A DNA stretch of 64,000 nt, taken from NCBI RefSeq assembly GCF_011040495.1, contig NZ_CP049037.1:744001-808000 (forward strand), in the 5' to 3' direction. The first letter of the stretch is position 1, and every line of letters starts with the position of its first letter. Below, in pieces: positions 44,733-56,061 of the stretch. The notes beneath the pieces are model-generated. The model was not told the origin of the DNA, did no database searches, and saw only the letters and a list, made by a program, of their open reading frames with translations. A program made the position numbers and the translations under genes. Origin of the DNA: Pseudohalocynthiibacter aestuariivivens. Its GTDB lineage: Bacteria; Pseudomonadota; Alphaproteobacteria; Rhodobacterales; Rhodobacteraceae.

Positions 44733-46478
44733 TTACCGCATCTCGTCAGCCGGAGTGACCCCAAGAATACCAAGACCTGCAGAAATAACAACATTCACAG
44801 ACCGAGCGAGAGCAATTTTCGCCTGTGTTGTAACCGAATCACTCTCCTGCAAGAAGCGCAACTCGGGATGGTCATGTCCCCGGTTCCATAGGCTGTGCAG
44901 ATCACTGGCCAGATCATAGAGGTAAAAAGCAACGCGGTGCGGCTCGTTCGTGCGCCCTGCGATTTCCACCAACCGCGGCCATTCCGCGATTTTGCGGGCC
45001 AAAGTCAGTTCGGCCTCGTGACTGACACGCTCCAGTTCCGCCTTGGCGAGAACATCATCATTGACGTCGATGCCAGCGGCCTCGGCTTTGCGCATCACAC
45101 TGCACACCCTCGCATGGGCGTATTGCACGTAAAAGACCGGGTTATCCTTGGATTGCTCCAGCACCTTGTCAAAGTCGAAATCGAGCGGCGCATCGTTCTT
45201 GCGCGTCAGCATAACAAAGCGGGTCACATCCGCCCCAACAAGGTCAACCACGTCGCGCAGCGTCACGAAGGTACCCGCGCGCTTTGACATCTTGAACGGC
45301 TTGCCGTTCTTATAGAGCTTCACCAGTTGGGTCAGCTTCACATCCAGACTGACCTGCCCATCCGACAGCGCCGATACAGCCGCCTTCATCCGTTTGACAT
45401 AGCCACCATGATCCGCGCCGAATACATCAATTAGCGCGTCGAAGCCTCTGGTAATCTTGTCATAATGGTAGGCGATGTCAGGCGCGAAATAGGTCCACCC
45501 GCCATCCGACTTCTTCACCGGACGATCTACATCATCGCCATGTTCGGTGCTTTTGAACAGCGTCTGTTCGCGTGGCTCCCAATCCTCTGGCAGCTTGCCT
45601 TTGGGCGGCTCCAGCACGCCTTCATAAATTAGCCCCTTGGCATCCAGCGCCTCCAGTGCCGCCTCGATCCGACCAGTGCCATAAAGCGACTTTTCGCTGT
45701 AGAACATGTCCATCTCGACGCCCAGCGCCTTCAGATCCGCGCGGATCAGATCCATCATCGCTTCAGTGGCAAACTCACGCACAACAACCAGCCATTCGGA
45801 CTCGGGGCGGTCGACATAGGCATCTCCGACCTTGGCCTTCAACGCCTCGCCCACGGCGATCAGGTAGTCGCCGGGATAGGTGCCATCCTCAAACGCGACC
45901 GCCTGCCCGTGCGCTTCCAGATAGCGCAAATAGACAGACCGCGCCAAAACATCGACCTGCGCACCACCGTCATTGATATAGTATTCACGGGTAACGTCAT
46001 GGCCGGTAAAATCCAGCAGGCCCGCCAAAGCATCGCCAAAGACCGCGCCGCGGGTGTGCCCCACATGCAAGGGCCCGGTCGGGTTCGCGCTGACGTATTC
46101 CACGTTGACGCGCCGCCCCTGCCCCATGTCGGAACGGCCAAAATCCGCTCCTGCCGCCAGTACGGCCCGCAGAACGCCATGCCACTGCTCATCCGCCAGT
46201 CGCAGGTTCAAGAACCCCGGCCCCGCCACTTCGGCAGAGGTGATGCGCGGATCGGCGGATAGCTGTGCAGCCAGTGCCTCGGCAATATCGCGCGGCTTCT
46301 TGCCCGCGGGTTTGGCCAGAACCATTGCAGCGTTGGTTGCCATATCGCCATGCGCAGGATCGCGAGGCGGCTCCACTGTCACGTTGGCATGGTCCAACCC
46401 GGAGGGCAGCACCCCGTCGGCCTCAAGCACATCAAGAGCGTCAATCACCGCGCTGCGGATCTCAGTAAACAGGTTCAT
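44733..46478 (-). CDS. argS: Arginyl-tRNA synthetase
   Basis: Class I aminoacyl-tRNA synthetase, 581 aa. Add1 domain from [20 protein letters not shown] motif as [21 protein letters not shown]-type loop as [16 protein letters not shown], and DALR anticodon-binding domain at the end ([13 protein letters not shown]). Start ATG 46478; upstream in-frame residues are Arg/Lys-rich and not conserved. Confidence 0.97.
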   Translation of the reverse strand: MNLFTEIRSAVIDALDVLEADGVLPSGLDHANVTVEPPRDPAHGDMATNAAMVLAKPAGKKPRDIAEALAAQLSADPRITSAEVAGPGFLNLRLADEQWHGVLRAVLAAGADFGRSDMGQGRRVNVEYVSANPTGPLHVGHTRGAVFGDALAGLLDFTGHDVTREYYINDGGAQVDVLARSVYLRYLEAHGQAVAFEDGTYPGDYLIAVGEALKAKVGDAYVDRPESEWLVVVREFATEAMMDLIRADLKALGVEMDMFYSEKSLYGTGRIEAALEALDAKGLIYEGVLEPPKGKLPEDWEPREQTLFKSTEHGDDVDRPVKKSDGGWTYFAPDIAYHYDKITRGFDALIDVFGADHGGYVKRMKAAVSALSDGQVSLDVKLTQLVKLYKNGKPFKMSKRAGTFVTLRDVVDLVGADVTRFVMLTRKNDAPLDFDFDKVLEQSKDNPVFYVQYAHARVCSVMRKAEAAGIDVNDDVLAKAELERVSHEAELTLARKIAEWPRLVEIAGRTNEPHRVAFYLYDLASDLHSLWNRGHDHPELRFLQESDSVTTQAKIALARSVNVVISAGLGILGVTPADEMR

Positions 46479-46527
46479 CGGGTCATCCTTTGCGTCGCGA
46501 GGTGGTTTAACAGCCCCGCGCGCCGCG

Positions 46528-48375
46528 TCAATCCGCTGCCGCCTCTTCGGGCGCGCCATTATGATCCTTCTCGCGTGGAGGCGACAACGCCAGCAAGTGC
46601 ATTCCGGCCTCTCCGCGCGGCTTCGCCTTGTGATCGAGCAGGCGCAGTTCCCGCCCGGCGACCAATTCCGCCAGCGGGATGGAATCCGGATTATCCGCCT
46701 GCCAATCGCTCAGACCGTACTCTTCTGACAGCTTGGTGGCGCGCACGGACCAACCGTTGGTCATGCGCTGCGCGATTTCCAGATACCGCAACCCGCCACA
46801 GACCACCCGTCCCCCCAGTGTCGCAGGCAAGGCATGACGCTGGCTGTCCTGCTTCGCGCGTTTCAGCTGAAAAACGTTCTCGCGCCCGAATTCCGGCGCA
46901 AGATCCGTGGCAACCAGCGTATTGTAGGCGTCATTGTCGGATGTCGTCACGATCCGGCCAAAGCTGATGAACTCCACCCCTTTTTCCGCCCCGTCGGATA
47001 GGATGTCACCGACATAGATCGGCAAACCTGCCTCGCGTGCGCTGCGTAGCCGGGCGCGGTTCGGATCGGCGACCAGCACCGGCACTTCGTACTCGCGCAG
47101 CGCCGTGGCAAACGACGTCGAAAACTGCGAACCGCCAGCGAATATCACGCCGGGGATATGTCCGCCCGCCAGCCCCACGAGCCGCGCCATGGGACGTAGA
47201 GAAAATCCATGCAACACTACGGTCGCTGCCACCAGAGCAAAGGCCAGCGGCGTCAACAGACCTGCATCCTCAAAGCCCGCAGCCACCAGTCGTTCGGAAA
47301 ACAGCCCGGCCACAGCCACCAGCACCACGCCGCGTGGCCCGGTGAATGCCACCAACAGCCGCTCTTGCATAGGGACGTTGCTGAATGCCAGCGCACTCAG
47401 CACAGTTACGGGCCGCACGAGCACGATCACGACGACCAGAAACAACACGCTGCGCCAGCCCAGCAACGATAGTCGTTCCAGATCCATCGACGCCGCCAGC
47501 AGAATGAACACACCCGACACCAGCAGGATCGTCGCGTGTTCCTTGAACCGGCGCAATTCGGTATAGCTGGGCAGTCCTGCATTCGCGATGTAGAATCCCA
47601 TGATCGTTACGGCCAACAGCCCGCTTTCGTGCAGCACGTAATCGGACAGCGCAAAGACCAGCAGCAACAACGCGAAGAGGACCGGCACCTTCATGTATTC
47701 CGGCACCCGACCGCGACGGAATGCCTCGGAAATCAGCCAACCAGCAGCCAACCCCAACGCGCTGGCAATCCCGATCCCCTTTGCCATATCCCAGACCGCA
47801 TCGCCGAACGTGTTTGCAGCCGCAGTGATCAACACCACCTCAAACGCCAGCACCGCAGCCAGCGCACCGATAGGATCGTTAACGATCGCCTCCCATTGCA
47901 ACAGCTGTGCCGGACGTCGCTGCAAACGTGCTTGCCGCAAGAGCGGCGCGATCACCGTCGGGCCGGTCACGATCATGATGCCACCAAACACGGCCGAACT
48001 GGCCCAGCTCAGGCCCGCCACGAAATGCAGCGCCAATGCCGACAGCAGCCAACCCACTGGCGCGCCAATGATCACCAATCGTCGCACACCCACCGCAGCC
48101 TCGCGCAAGGTGTGCAGGTTCAGCGTCATACCGCCTTCGAACAGGATGATTGCCACGGCCACGCTGATCATCGGCCCCATCAACGGGCCAATGTCACGCT
48201 CGGGGTTGAACAGGCCCAGGCCCGGCCCGATCGCGAGGCCCGCAATCAGCATCAGCACGATGGCGGGCATCCGCATCTTCCACGCGACCCATTGCGCGCC
48301 GACCCCCAGAACGCCAACCAGTGCAAAGGCCATAACCGCCGGAATTGTTCCGTCTGCCACCGCTTCCGCTGCCAT
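46528..48375 (-). CDS. Cation:proton antiporter (CPA1/NhaP type) with C-terminal TrkA-like domain
   Basis: 615 aa. About twelve membrane helices in residues 10-400 with exchanger motifs [30 protein letters not shown], the ND pair in [14 protein letters not shown], and [16 protein letters not shown]. The C-terminal 200 residues are soluble with a Rossmann-like start ([34 protein letters not shown]), as in TrkA-N regulated antiporters. Probable Na+ or K+/H+ exchange in pH and salt balance. Its ATG lies immediately after the dgt stop, and argS follows by 49 bases, so it is embedded in that operon. Confidence 0.9.
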   Translation of the reverse strand: MAAEAVADGTIPAVMAFALVGVLGVGAQWVAWKMRMPAIVLMLIAGLAIGPGLGLFNPERDIGPLMGPMISVAVAIILFEGGMTLNLHTLREAAVGVRRLVIIGAPVGWLLSALALHFVAGLSWASSAVFGGIMIVTGPTVIAPLLRQARLQRRPAQLLQWEAIVNDPIGALAAVLAFEVVLITAAANTFGDAVWDMAKGIGIASALGLAAGWLISEAFRRGRVPEYMKVPVLFALLLLVFALSDYVLHESGLLAVTIMGFYIANAGLPSYTELRRFKEHATILLVSGVFILLAASMDLERLSLLGWRSVLFLVVVIVLVRPVTVLSALAFSNVPMQERLLVAFTGPRGVVLVAVAGLFSERLVAAGFEDAGLLTPLAFALVAATVVLHGFSLRPMARLVGLAGGHIPGVIFAGGSQFSTSFATALREYEVPVLVADPNRARLRSAREAGLPIYVGDILSDGAEKGVEFISFGRIVTTSDNDAYNTLVATDLAPEFGRENVFQLKRAKQDSQRHALPATLGGRVVCGGLRYLEIAQRMTNGWSVRATKLSEEYGLSDWQADNPDSIPLAELVAGRELRLLDHKAKPRGEAGMHLLALSPPREKDHNGAPEEAAAD

Positions 48376-48376
48376 G

Positions 48377-49558
48377 TTATTTATCCCCCCAGGAACCGGC
48401 GCCGCCCGGCCCGCCCAAATGCCGAGCGTGCTGCGACAGCGCGAACCGGTCCGTCATCCCGGCAATATAATCACTAACGAGACGCGCCAGCGCCTGCGTT
48501 GTTCCGGCTGCCGCCACATCTGTCTGCCAGCGCTGCGGCAAATGGCTGGGACATTCCATGTAAAACGGGAACAGGTCGTTGACGACCTGCGTGACCTGCG
48601 CGCGTTTCAACATCACCGACGGCGCGCGGTACATGCGCGTAAAGAGGAAATCCCGTATCTGCTTAAGATCGCGCCACAATTCGTCGGAGAACTTGATTAC
48701 AGGTCGCCCCAGATGCCGCACCGAAGCTGAGTCTGCCAGATCGGATTCCGCGATCACCGCACGCGAGGTTTCGATCACATCTGCCACCATCACGCCAAAA
48801 ACGCGGCGTAGCGCCTCGTGTCGTCGTCGGTAGGCATCCAGCCGGGGATAGTTCTGGTCAACCTCGGCATAACAATCACCGATAATCGGCAATTCGGCGA
48901 TCTCTTCTTCGGTGAACAGCCCCGCGCGCAGCCCATCATGCAGATCGTGATTGTTGTAGGCGACATCGTCAGACAATGCCGCCACCTGCGCCTCGGCACT
49001 GGCGTGGGTATGCAGTTCCAAGTCATGTCGGGCGTTATACTCGGCCAGCGCATAGGGCAGATCGCTCCCCGTCGGGATTATCACCGGACCGTTGTGCTTG
49101 GCGATACCTTCCAGCGTGTCCCACGTCAGGTTCAAACCATCGAATTCAGCATAGTGTCGCTCCAGCATCGTCACGATACGGATCGCCTGCGCGTTATGAT
49201 CGAACCCACCATAGGGCGCCATCAGCGCATGCAGCGCATCTTCGCCCGTGTGGCCGAACGGGGTGTGGCCCAGATCATGCGCCAGCGCCACTGCCTCGGT
49301 CAGCTCAGGGTTCAGTCCCAGCGCGCCGGTAATCGTTCGCGCAACCTGCGCCACCTCAATGGAATGTGTCAGTCGCGTGCGAAAATAATCGCCCTCATGT
49401 TCAACGAACACCTGTGTCTTGTGTTTGAGCCTTCGAAAGGCGCTGGAATGGATGATCCGGTCGCGATCACGCTGATAGCAGGACCGAAACAGGCTCTCTT
49501 CTTCTTTCACCAGCCGTCCGCGCGAACGTTCGGGGCTGGCCGCAATACACGCGGTCAT
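48377..49558 (-). CDS. dgt: Deoxyguanosinetriphosphate triphosphohydrolase-like protein
   Basis: 393 aa HD-domain dNTPase that cuts triphosphate from deoxynucleotides. Motifs: [26 protein letters not shown], the metal-binding HD in [17 protein letters not shown], and [16 protein letters not shown]. Start ATG 49558 gives [15 protein letters not shown]. Leftward; divergent from erpA across about 100 bases. Confidence 0.93.
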   Translation of the reverse strand: MTACIAASPERSRGRLVKEEESLFRSCYQRDRDRIIHSSAFRRLKHKTQVFVEHEGDYFRTRLTHSIEVAQVARTITGALGLNPELTEAVALAHDLGHTPFGHTGEDALHALMAPYGGFDHNAQAIRIVTMLERHYAEFDGLNLTWDTLEGIAKHNGPVIIPTGSDLPYALAEYNARHDLELHTHASAEAQVAALSDDVAYNNHDLHDGLRAGLFTEEEIAELPIIGDCYAEVDQNYPRLDAYRRRHEALRRVFGVMVADVIETSRAVIAESDLADSASVRHLGRPVIKFSDELWRDLKQIRDFLFTRMYRAPSVMLKRAQVTQVVNDLFPFYMECPSHLPQRWQTDVAAAGTTQALARLVSDYIAGMTDRFALSQHARHLGGPGGAGSWGDK

Positions 49559-49660
49559 CTTCGCTGGTCCTTGTCGCCTGTTCCCATCCCACATATATTG
49601 CAATCACAACGGCAGCGAAACCGCTGCTGTCATTTATCGCTGGCACATCAGGAGAGTGCG

Positions 49661-49984
49661 ATGAACCTGCCCCCCAATGTCACCACCCGCGCATTCGAGC
49701 GGCTGAACGAGATCGGAGCGGGCGATCAGGGTCAAGCTCTGCGCGTCGCTGTCGAAGGTGGCGGCTGTTCCGGGTTCCAGTATGAGATCAAGCTTGATGC
49801 GCCCGCCGCGGATGATCTGATCCTCGAAGGGTTAGGGCAAAAGGTTGTTGTGGACAGCATTTCCCTGCCGTTCCTGACCGGTGCCACGATTGATTTCACA
49901 GAAGAACTGATCGGCGCGCGTTTCGTCATCGAGAACCCGAATGCCAGCAGTTCATGCGGATGTGGCACGTCGTTTTCGATGTGA
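49661..49984 (+). CDS. erpA: A-type iron-sulfur carrier (ErpA/IscA)
   Basis: 107 aa A-type carrier delivering Fe-S clusters to apo-enzymes. The three ligand cysteines are in [12 protein letters not shown] and the terminal [21 protein letters not shown] precedes the ATG at 49661; the much longer frame upstream is antisense to dgt. The dgt-erpA divergent arrangement is conserved in Rhodobacterales and favours ErpA over IscA. Confidence 0.94.
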   Translation: MNLPPNVTTRAFERLNEIGAGDQGQALRVAVEGGGCSGFQYEIKLDAPAADDLILEGLGQKVVVDSISLPFLTGATIDFTEELIGARFVIENPNASSSCGCGTSFSM

Positions 49985-50023
49985 CACGAATGTTGGTATC
50001 CATCGCCCCCGGCGAATGATCCA

Positions 50024-50953
50024 TCATTCTGCCGGGAATACGCGCGCCTTCTTGGGCAGCCATATCGGGCGAATTTCATTGCGGGCGGCGGCCTGATCAT
50101 AGATCAACCAGATGCCGGCCGTAATGACGATCCCCGCCCCCAGATAGACAAAGCTGCTAGGCGTTTCACCAAAAACCGCAGCCCCCAGCACGACCATCCA
50201 TACGAATTGCAGGTTCATCAAAGGCGTGATCACATAGGCAGGCAACGCCTTGAACGCAGCGACCAGAACCCAGCGTGCAAAGAACAGGACCGTGGCATAG
50301 ACCAGTGCCCAGCCCAGATCTGCCAGCGCCATAGGCGTATAGACAAACGGTAACACTGCAAGGCTGACCACCATCAGGCCCAGATTGGGATAGAAAACCT
50401 GGCTCAACAGGTTGTCGTCACGGACCCCGATATAGCGCGAGGCCATCATCGATGCAGTTCCCAACAGTACGGCAGCCAACGCCACCAAATGCCCCATCTG
50501 TATCGTTTCGAATCCGCCCGGAAAGAGGCAAAGCAACCCGACGACACCCAGCATCAACGCCGCCCATGCCTGAGGGCGCACCGCCTCTCCCAACACAGGG
50601 CCGGACAGAAGCGCGGTAAATAGCGGGATCATCGCGATAAAGAGGAACACTTCGGCAAAAGGCAGCAGACGGAACGCGTAGAAAAACGCTACGGCGCCAA
50701 AGACCGTCGCCGTCACACGGATACCCATCGCGCGCGGGCACTTGGTTCGCATGTCGCGTCGCGCCGGTCCGCGCCGGTTCATCATCATGGCCAGCCCCGC
50801 CACCACCGCGCCCGAGAGTGCAAAGAGCTGTGGTGCGGCGTAGGAGGCTGCAAACATCTTGGTGATCGCATCCGCACCCGAAATCAGGAACGTATAGATC
50901 GCCGTCAGCGCCACGCCCGTCAACACCACCCCACCGGCCCGCGCGGCGATCAT
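50024..50953 (-). CDS. DMT-family (EamA) transporter
   Basis: 309 aa with ten predicted membrane helices and two EamA halves (GVALTAIYTFLISGADAITK to AALMLGVVGLLCLF; TASMMASRYIG to YLGAGIVITAGIWLIYD). The substrate of such drug/metabolite exporters cannot be predicted. Its ATG overlaps the stop of the helical-protein gene by four bases, making it the third gene of the FTSSL-repeat operon. Convergent with erpA. Confidence 0.9.
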   Translation of the reverse strand: MIAARAGGVVLTGVALTAIYTFLISGADAITKMFAASYAAPQLFALSGAVVAGLAMMMNRRGPARRDMRTKCPRAMGIRVTATVFGAVAFFYAFRLLPFAEVFLFIAMIPLFTALLSGPVLGEAVRPQAWAALMLGVVGLLCLFPGGFETIQMGHLVALAAVLLGTASMMASRYIGVRDDNLLSQVFYPNLGLMVVSLAVLPFVYTPMALADLGWALVYATVLFFARWVLVAAFKALPAYVITPLMNLQFVWMVVLGAAVFGETPSSFVYLGAGIVITAGIWLIYDQAAARNEIRPIWLPKKARVFPAE

Positions 50954-52026
50954 GCCCGCACCTCGCGCAGATTGACCCGCGCGAACCCGGCGAAAAACTG
51001 GCCGAAACGGTCGCTTGCACCCTCTGCCGCCACGAGCGCGGCATGTGCTTCATGCGACAGGCGCGCAGATACGGTTTCGCGCATCGCCTCCCAGTCACCA
51101 GATCGGGTGCGGCCCATGGAGTAGATGCATTCTGACAACTCGCGCAGCGGTCCCGAACGCGGGCGTGTCCTGCGAAAGCTAACCCGTCCTTCGGGTACTT
51201 GGGCGGCAAACCCACCCTGCCCGGATTGAGCCATGAACCAGTTCAGCATCAGATATTCGTGGTAATCGTCGCCCAGCGGTGCAGCGGCATCCGCGGTGAT
51301 GGAAAAACAGCGGGTTTGCTGCGTCAGCCAGATTTCCCACACTTCCGGCGGGGTCTGACGGGCATGGCGCAATGCAATGCAGATCTCTGCCAGCAGATCG
51401 ACGTTGAAATCCAAAAATGCCAGAGTGCCTGCAAAAATCAGGCTGTCAATCGCCGCATCGGGCAGGTCAGGATCGCGGCGACCATATTCCGACAGGTAGA
51501 ACACGATATGCGTCAACTCATACGCGGCTTTCTTGTTCGGCATCGCGAACGTATCAGAGCGGGATGCGAATTCGCGCAATCTGTCACCTAGGCCTGCGTC
51601 CTTGATCAGCGGGTCGATACCGCGCCGGGCGCACAGGCGGCGCGCCTCGCCACGTTGCAAGTCAGACAGTTCGGCTTGGGCCAGCCCCTCGCGGGCCACC
51701 CACTCTGCCAGACGCTGACCCTTATCGCCCGCACCTGCCAGATCTTCCAGATCGAGGCAAAGCGAGAGCAAAAAGCGGTAATACTGTGGAAAAAACTCCA
51801 TCCGGCGTTCGATGTCTTCGTAGAACGCGGCATAAACCTCCAGATCACTCGGAGCGGGACGTGCACCAGTGCATTCCAGAATGTTCAGCGCCTCGGCGTT
51901 TTCCTTGAGCCAGAAAACATCATCGCCGCTGCGGCGATGACTGGCAAAGGATCGAAGCAAGGCCGCCTGGCGTGCGGCCTTGCTGCGTTGATGGAACGGG
52001 GTATTGAGCGGGACGACGTTTTCCAT
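50950..52026 (-). CDS. Helical protein of unknown function in FTSSL-repeat operon
   Basis: 358 aa from ATG 52026, which has GGAAGGAAAG upstream. Soluble, mostly helical, rich in Glu and Arg, with a Trp/Tyr-rich middle (YEDIERRMEFFPQYYRF, WEIWLTQQTRCFSI). No enzyme motif or membrane helix seen. It may match a Rhodobacteraceae-restricted DUF (DUF6902 comes to mind, not verifiable here). It lies between the repeat-protein gene (50-base gap) and the exporter (four-base overlap), implying a joint function. Confidence 0.75.
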   Translation of the reverse strand: MENVVPLNTPFHQRSKAARQAALLRSFASHRRSGDDVFWLKENAEALNILECTGARPAPSDLEVYAAFYEDIERRMEFFPQYYRFLLSLCLDLEDLAGAGDKGQRLAEWVAREGLAQAELSDLQRGEARRLCARRGIDPLIKDAGLGDRLREFASRSDTFAMPNKKAAYELTHIVFYLSEYGRRDPDLPDAAIDSLIFAGTLAFLDFNVDLLAEICIALRHARQTPPEVWEIWLTQQTRCFSITADAAAPLGDDYHEYLMLNWFMAQSGQGGFAAQVPEGRVSFRRTRPRSGPLRELSECIYSMGRTRSGDWEAMRETVSARLSHEAHAALVAAEGASDRFGQFFAGFARVNLREVRA

Positions 52027-52076
52027 ATCGGTCTTTCCTTCCAGCGTGCGGGCAACTGCCCCGTTCCGATCCACAA

Positions 52077-52544
52077 TCACAGGCTCGAAGTGAACATCTC
52101 GACCGCGTCACCGTCTTCGGCATGTGCATCACTGCGCGGGCTCAGAGACGAGGTGAATGCGCCCACTGCTTCGCCGCTCGCTGTCGCCAGCGAAGATGTG
52201 AACAGGCTGACAGCATCGCCGGTAGCCGCATCGCCTTCGGCACGGGGTGCCAGCGATGAAGTGAACATTTCCACGGCGTCACCTGTTTGGCTTTCACTGC
52301 GGGCCGATGGGCTGAGCGATGAGGTGAACATTTCTGTCGCGTCGCCAGTCCGGACATCGCCGCGTGCGGTCGGTGCCAAGGATGACGTGAACATCTCGGT
52401 TGCGTCACCAAGACCCGCATCAGCGCCCATCACAGGACCGAGCGAAGAGGTGAACGCCTCGACAGACGAACCATCATGCAGATTGGCGGTTTCGTCGTAG
52501 TTTGTCAGGTTGGCCTCGAATACTTCTTTAAGTTGTGCAGTCAT
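52077..52544 (-). CDS. Protein with seven FTSSL repeats
   Basis: 155 aa. A 26-residue leader-like N-terminus (MTAQLKEVFEANLTNYDE) precedes seven units with a near-invariant FTSSL core, mostly as GDA-(V/T)-EMFTSSL-(A/S)-P at a 21-residue period. Unit five is shorter and the last ends the protein at EMFTSSL. There is no cysteine and no signal peptide. First gene of a three-gene minus-strand unit with the helical protein and a DMT exporter. It may match a Rhodobacteraceae DUF, but no function is known to me. The even repeat suggests a scaffold, a multi-site substrate or a multi-core precursor. Confidence 0.8.
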   Translation of the reverse strand: MTAQLKEVFEANLTNYDETANLHDGSSVEAFTSSLGPVMGADAGLGDATEMFTSSLAPTARGDVRTGDATEMFTSSLSPSARSESQTGDAVEMFTSSLAPRAEGDAATGDAVSLFTSSLATASGEAVGAFTSSLSPRSDAHAEDGDAVEMFTSSL

Positions 52545-52587
52545 TTTTCAATCTCCCCAGATTGTAGTTGCAGACACGAAAACGATT

Positions 52588-52789
52588 ACACGTTTAAATT
52601 GTGTTGCCAAGAGAGTTATGAACAGGGACCGCCCTAAGCCACCGCTACATACCGGACAAAGCTACGCTACATCATATTGATTATATTTATTTTTCATTCA
52701 AATCACCCAAGGAAAATTTTTTCAACACGACGCTGGAAACAGCAGCGGAGCGCCGCTGATTTTCAAATAAAATTACTACTTAAACGTGT
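52588..52789. repeat. Distant inverted repeat ACACGTTTAA / TTAAACGTGT
   Basis: ACACGTTTAA at 52588-52597, 44 bases upstream of the repeat-protein start, and its exact complement at 52780-52789. The two arms could be binding sites for one regulator at two divergent promoters. Confidence 0.4.
52743..52763 (+). terminator. Orphan hairpin with T-run
   Basis: CAGCGG-AGCG-CCGCTG followed by ATTTT, terminator-like on the plus strand but with no gene ending before it. It may close a short RNA transcribed from about 52600. Confidence 0.35.
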
Positions 52790-52957
52790 TTTTCTGTGGA
52801 TAACTTTTAGCACTCACGTATCACGGCAGCACGAATCAGTGGCGCTCGGCACAATCAACTGAGTTGCTCTAATCCTGATTCGGTCACGACGCTGCCTGAA
52901 CGACTTGCTCTTGTGCATTCCGTGCGCGATAGAGAAACACGACAGAGAGGTGATCCC

Positions 52958-53740
52958 ATGAAAATCGCGAGCTTTAACATCAATGGGATCAAGGCACGCA
53001 TTAACGCCCTGCCCGACTGGCTGGATGAAGCCGACGCCGACGTGATTCTGCTGCAGGAAATCAAATCGGTCGACGAGGCATTCCCGCGCGAGATCTTTGA
53101 GGATCGCGGTTACATCGTCGAAACCCATGGGCAAAAAGGGTTCAACGGCGTCGCCATCCTGTCAAAGCTGCCGCTGGAAGACGTCACGCGCGGTCTGCCC
53201 GGCGATGACAGTGACGAACAGGCCCGCTGGATCGAAGCAACGGTGATAGGTGACCAGCGCCCGGTGCGGGTCTGCGGCCTTTACCTGCCCAACGGCAACC
53301 CGACGCCCGGACCGAAATACGACTACAAGCTGGCCTGGATGGAGCGATTGCAGGCCCGCGCACAGGCATTGCTGGCAATCGAAGAACCTTTCCTGATGGC
53401 AGGTGACTATAACATCATTCCGCAGGACGAAGATGCCAAGCGCCCCGAAGCGTGGGCAAAGGACGCGCTTGCCCTGCCCCAAAGCCGCGCCGCGTTCCGT
53501 CGTATCGTGAACCTTGGTTTCACCGAAGCGTTCCGCGCCCGTACTCAGGGACCGGGCCATTACACGTTCTGGGATTATCAGGCCGGCGCGTGGAATCGGG
53601 ATGACGGCATCCGCATCGACCATTTCCTGCTTAGCCCACAATGCGCGGACCTGTTGACCGACTGCCAGATCGACAAGGATATCCGCGCCCGCGACAAGCC
53701 GTCGGATCATGTGCCGATCTGGGTCACATTGGACGCATGA
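52958..53740 (+). CDS. xthA: Exodeoxyribonuclease III
   Basis: AP endonuclease/3'-5' exonuclease of base-excision repair. 260 aa from ATG 52958 (GAGAGG upstream). Motifs: MKIASFNINGIKAR, ILLQEIK with catalytic Glu, YLPNGNP, MAGDYNIIPQDEDAK with Asp/Asn, GIRIDHFLLS and SDHVPIW with the terminal Asp-His. No LexA box was found upstream. Confidence 0.96.
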   Translation: MKIASFNINGIKARINALPDWLDEADADVILLQEIKSVDEAFPREIFEDRGYIVETHGQKGFNGVAILSKLPLEDVTRGLPGDDSDEQARWIEATVIGDQRPVRVCGLYLPNGNPTPGPKYDYKLAWMERLQARAQALLAIEEPFLMAGDYNIIPQDEDAKRPEAWAKDALALPQSRAAFRRIVNLGFTEAFRARTQGPGHYTFWDYQAGAWNRDDGIRIDHFLLSPQCADLLTDCQIDKDIRARDKPSDHVPIWVTLDA

Positions 53741-53746
53741 ATTCAA

Positions 53747-54631
53747 ATGGAATGGCGCGATAACCTGCACGGCGGCGTGCTTATGGTCTTTGCGATGGCG
53801 GGTTTCGCTGTCGAGGACTACTTTATCAAATTGCTGTCCGATGCCATGCCGGTAGGGCAATTATTGGCCATGCTGGGTACGGCCGGTGCCCTCATTTTCG
53901 GAATTAGCGCACAGGTGCAGGGGCAGTCTGCCTTCTCGCGCGTTGCGTTCTCTAAACCTGTCATGCTGCGCAACGTGGGCGAGCTGATCGCGGCAGTGGG
54001 TTATGTCACGGCAATCGCACTTACCTCGTTATCATCAGCGGCGGCGATCCTTCAGGCGACACCGCTCGCGGTCACGCTCGGTGCCGCCCTGTTTATGGGC
54101 GCAGCGGTTGGCTGGCGACGCTGGGCCGCGATTCTGATCGGATTCATGGGTGTGCTGATGATTATCAGGCCGGGGCTTGAGGGGTTTGAACCGGCATCAC
54201 TTTGGGCTGTCATGGGCGTGGTCGGCCTGGCCATTCGCGATCTGGCCACGCGCGCCGCGCCCGCAAACGTCAGTACGATGCAGATGTCATGTTATGCCTT
54301 CGCAATCATGCTGCCGACCGGCCTGCTGATGCTGACACTCAGCGGCGGGGCGGTCACACCGGAACCCCGCGATTGGGCAATCCTCGGCGGCGCGATGGTG
54401 TTCGGCGTGGTCGGCTATTACGCCATTGTCGGCGCAATGCGTATCGGCGACGTGGCTGTTGTCACCCCGTTTCGCTACTCAAGGCTGATTTTCGCGCTGC
54501 TGTTGGGGATGCTGCTGTTGGGTGAGCGCCCGGATGACTGGACGTTGATCGGTGCCGCGGTGATCATCGCATCCGGTCTATATACCTTCGTGCGCGAACG
54601 TCGTCTGGCCCGGCGCCAGAAAACAGGCTGA
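53747..54631 (+). CDS. DMT-family (EamA) transporter
   Basis: 294 aa, ten predicted helices in two EamA halves (GVLMVFAMAGFAVEDYFIK; AVMGVVGLAIRDLATRAAP). The start lies six bases after the xthA stop, so it is probably co-transcribed. Not a close copy of the DMT protein at 50024. Substrate unknown. Confidence 0.9.
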   Translation: MEWRDNLHGGVLMVFAMAGFAVEDYFIKLLSDAMPVGQLLAMLGTAGALIFGISAQVQGQSAFSRVAFSKPVMLRNVGELIAAVGYVTAIALTSLSSAAAILQATPLAVTLGAALFMGAAVGWRRWAAILIGFMGVLMIIRPGLEGFEPASLWAVMGVVGLAIRDLATRAAPANVSTMQMSCYAFAIMLPTGLLMLTLSGGAVTPEPRDWAILGGAMVFGVVGYYAIVGAMRIGDVAVVTPFRYSRLIFALLLGMLLLGERPDDWTLIGAAVIIASGLYTFVRERRLARRQKTG

Positions 54632-55987
<1,356 letters not shown>

Positions 55988-56010
55988 CATCAGGTGCTTC
56001 GAATGAATTA

Positions 56011-56037
56011 AGGCGCGGCAGTGATGCCGCGCCTTTT
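56011..56037. terminator. Terminator after eno
   Basis: Perfect 10-bp stem AGGCGCGGCA/TGCCGCGCCT with loop GTGA and a T-run on the plus strand, 23 bases after the eno stop. It could also serve the convergent lipoprotein gene. Confidence 0.9.
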
Positions 56038-56061
56038 CTGTACGATGCTTAGAAAATCATC

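Larger units (their letters stand above)
52545..52957. other. AT-rich divergent regulatory island
   Basis: 413 bases without a gene between the FTSSL-repeat operon (left) and xthA (right), much richer in A+T than the rest of the window, above all 52665-52810. It contains a 10-bp inverted repeat and one hairpin with a T-run, listed separately. Probable promoters for both directions; foreign DNA or a small RNA gene are possible. Confidence 0.5.

Noticed and set aside
48818..49660. Long N-terminal extension of the erpA frame
   Set aside because: Antisense to dgt; the ATG at 49661 has a good ribosome site and yields a standard 107-aa A-type carrier.
52077..52544. FTSSL repeats as a graspetide-type multi-core precursor
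   Set aside because: Repeats with Thr/Ser and acidic residues fit superficially, but no ATP-grasp ligase or other modifying enzyme is adjacent.
52077..52544. 63-base DNA periodicity read as a CRISPR or satellite array
   Set aside because: The repeat is conserved at the protein level in one frame, with varied linkers and no spacers.
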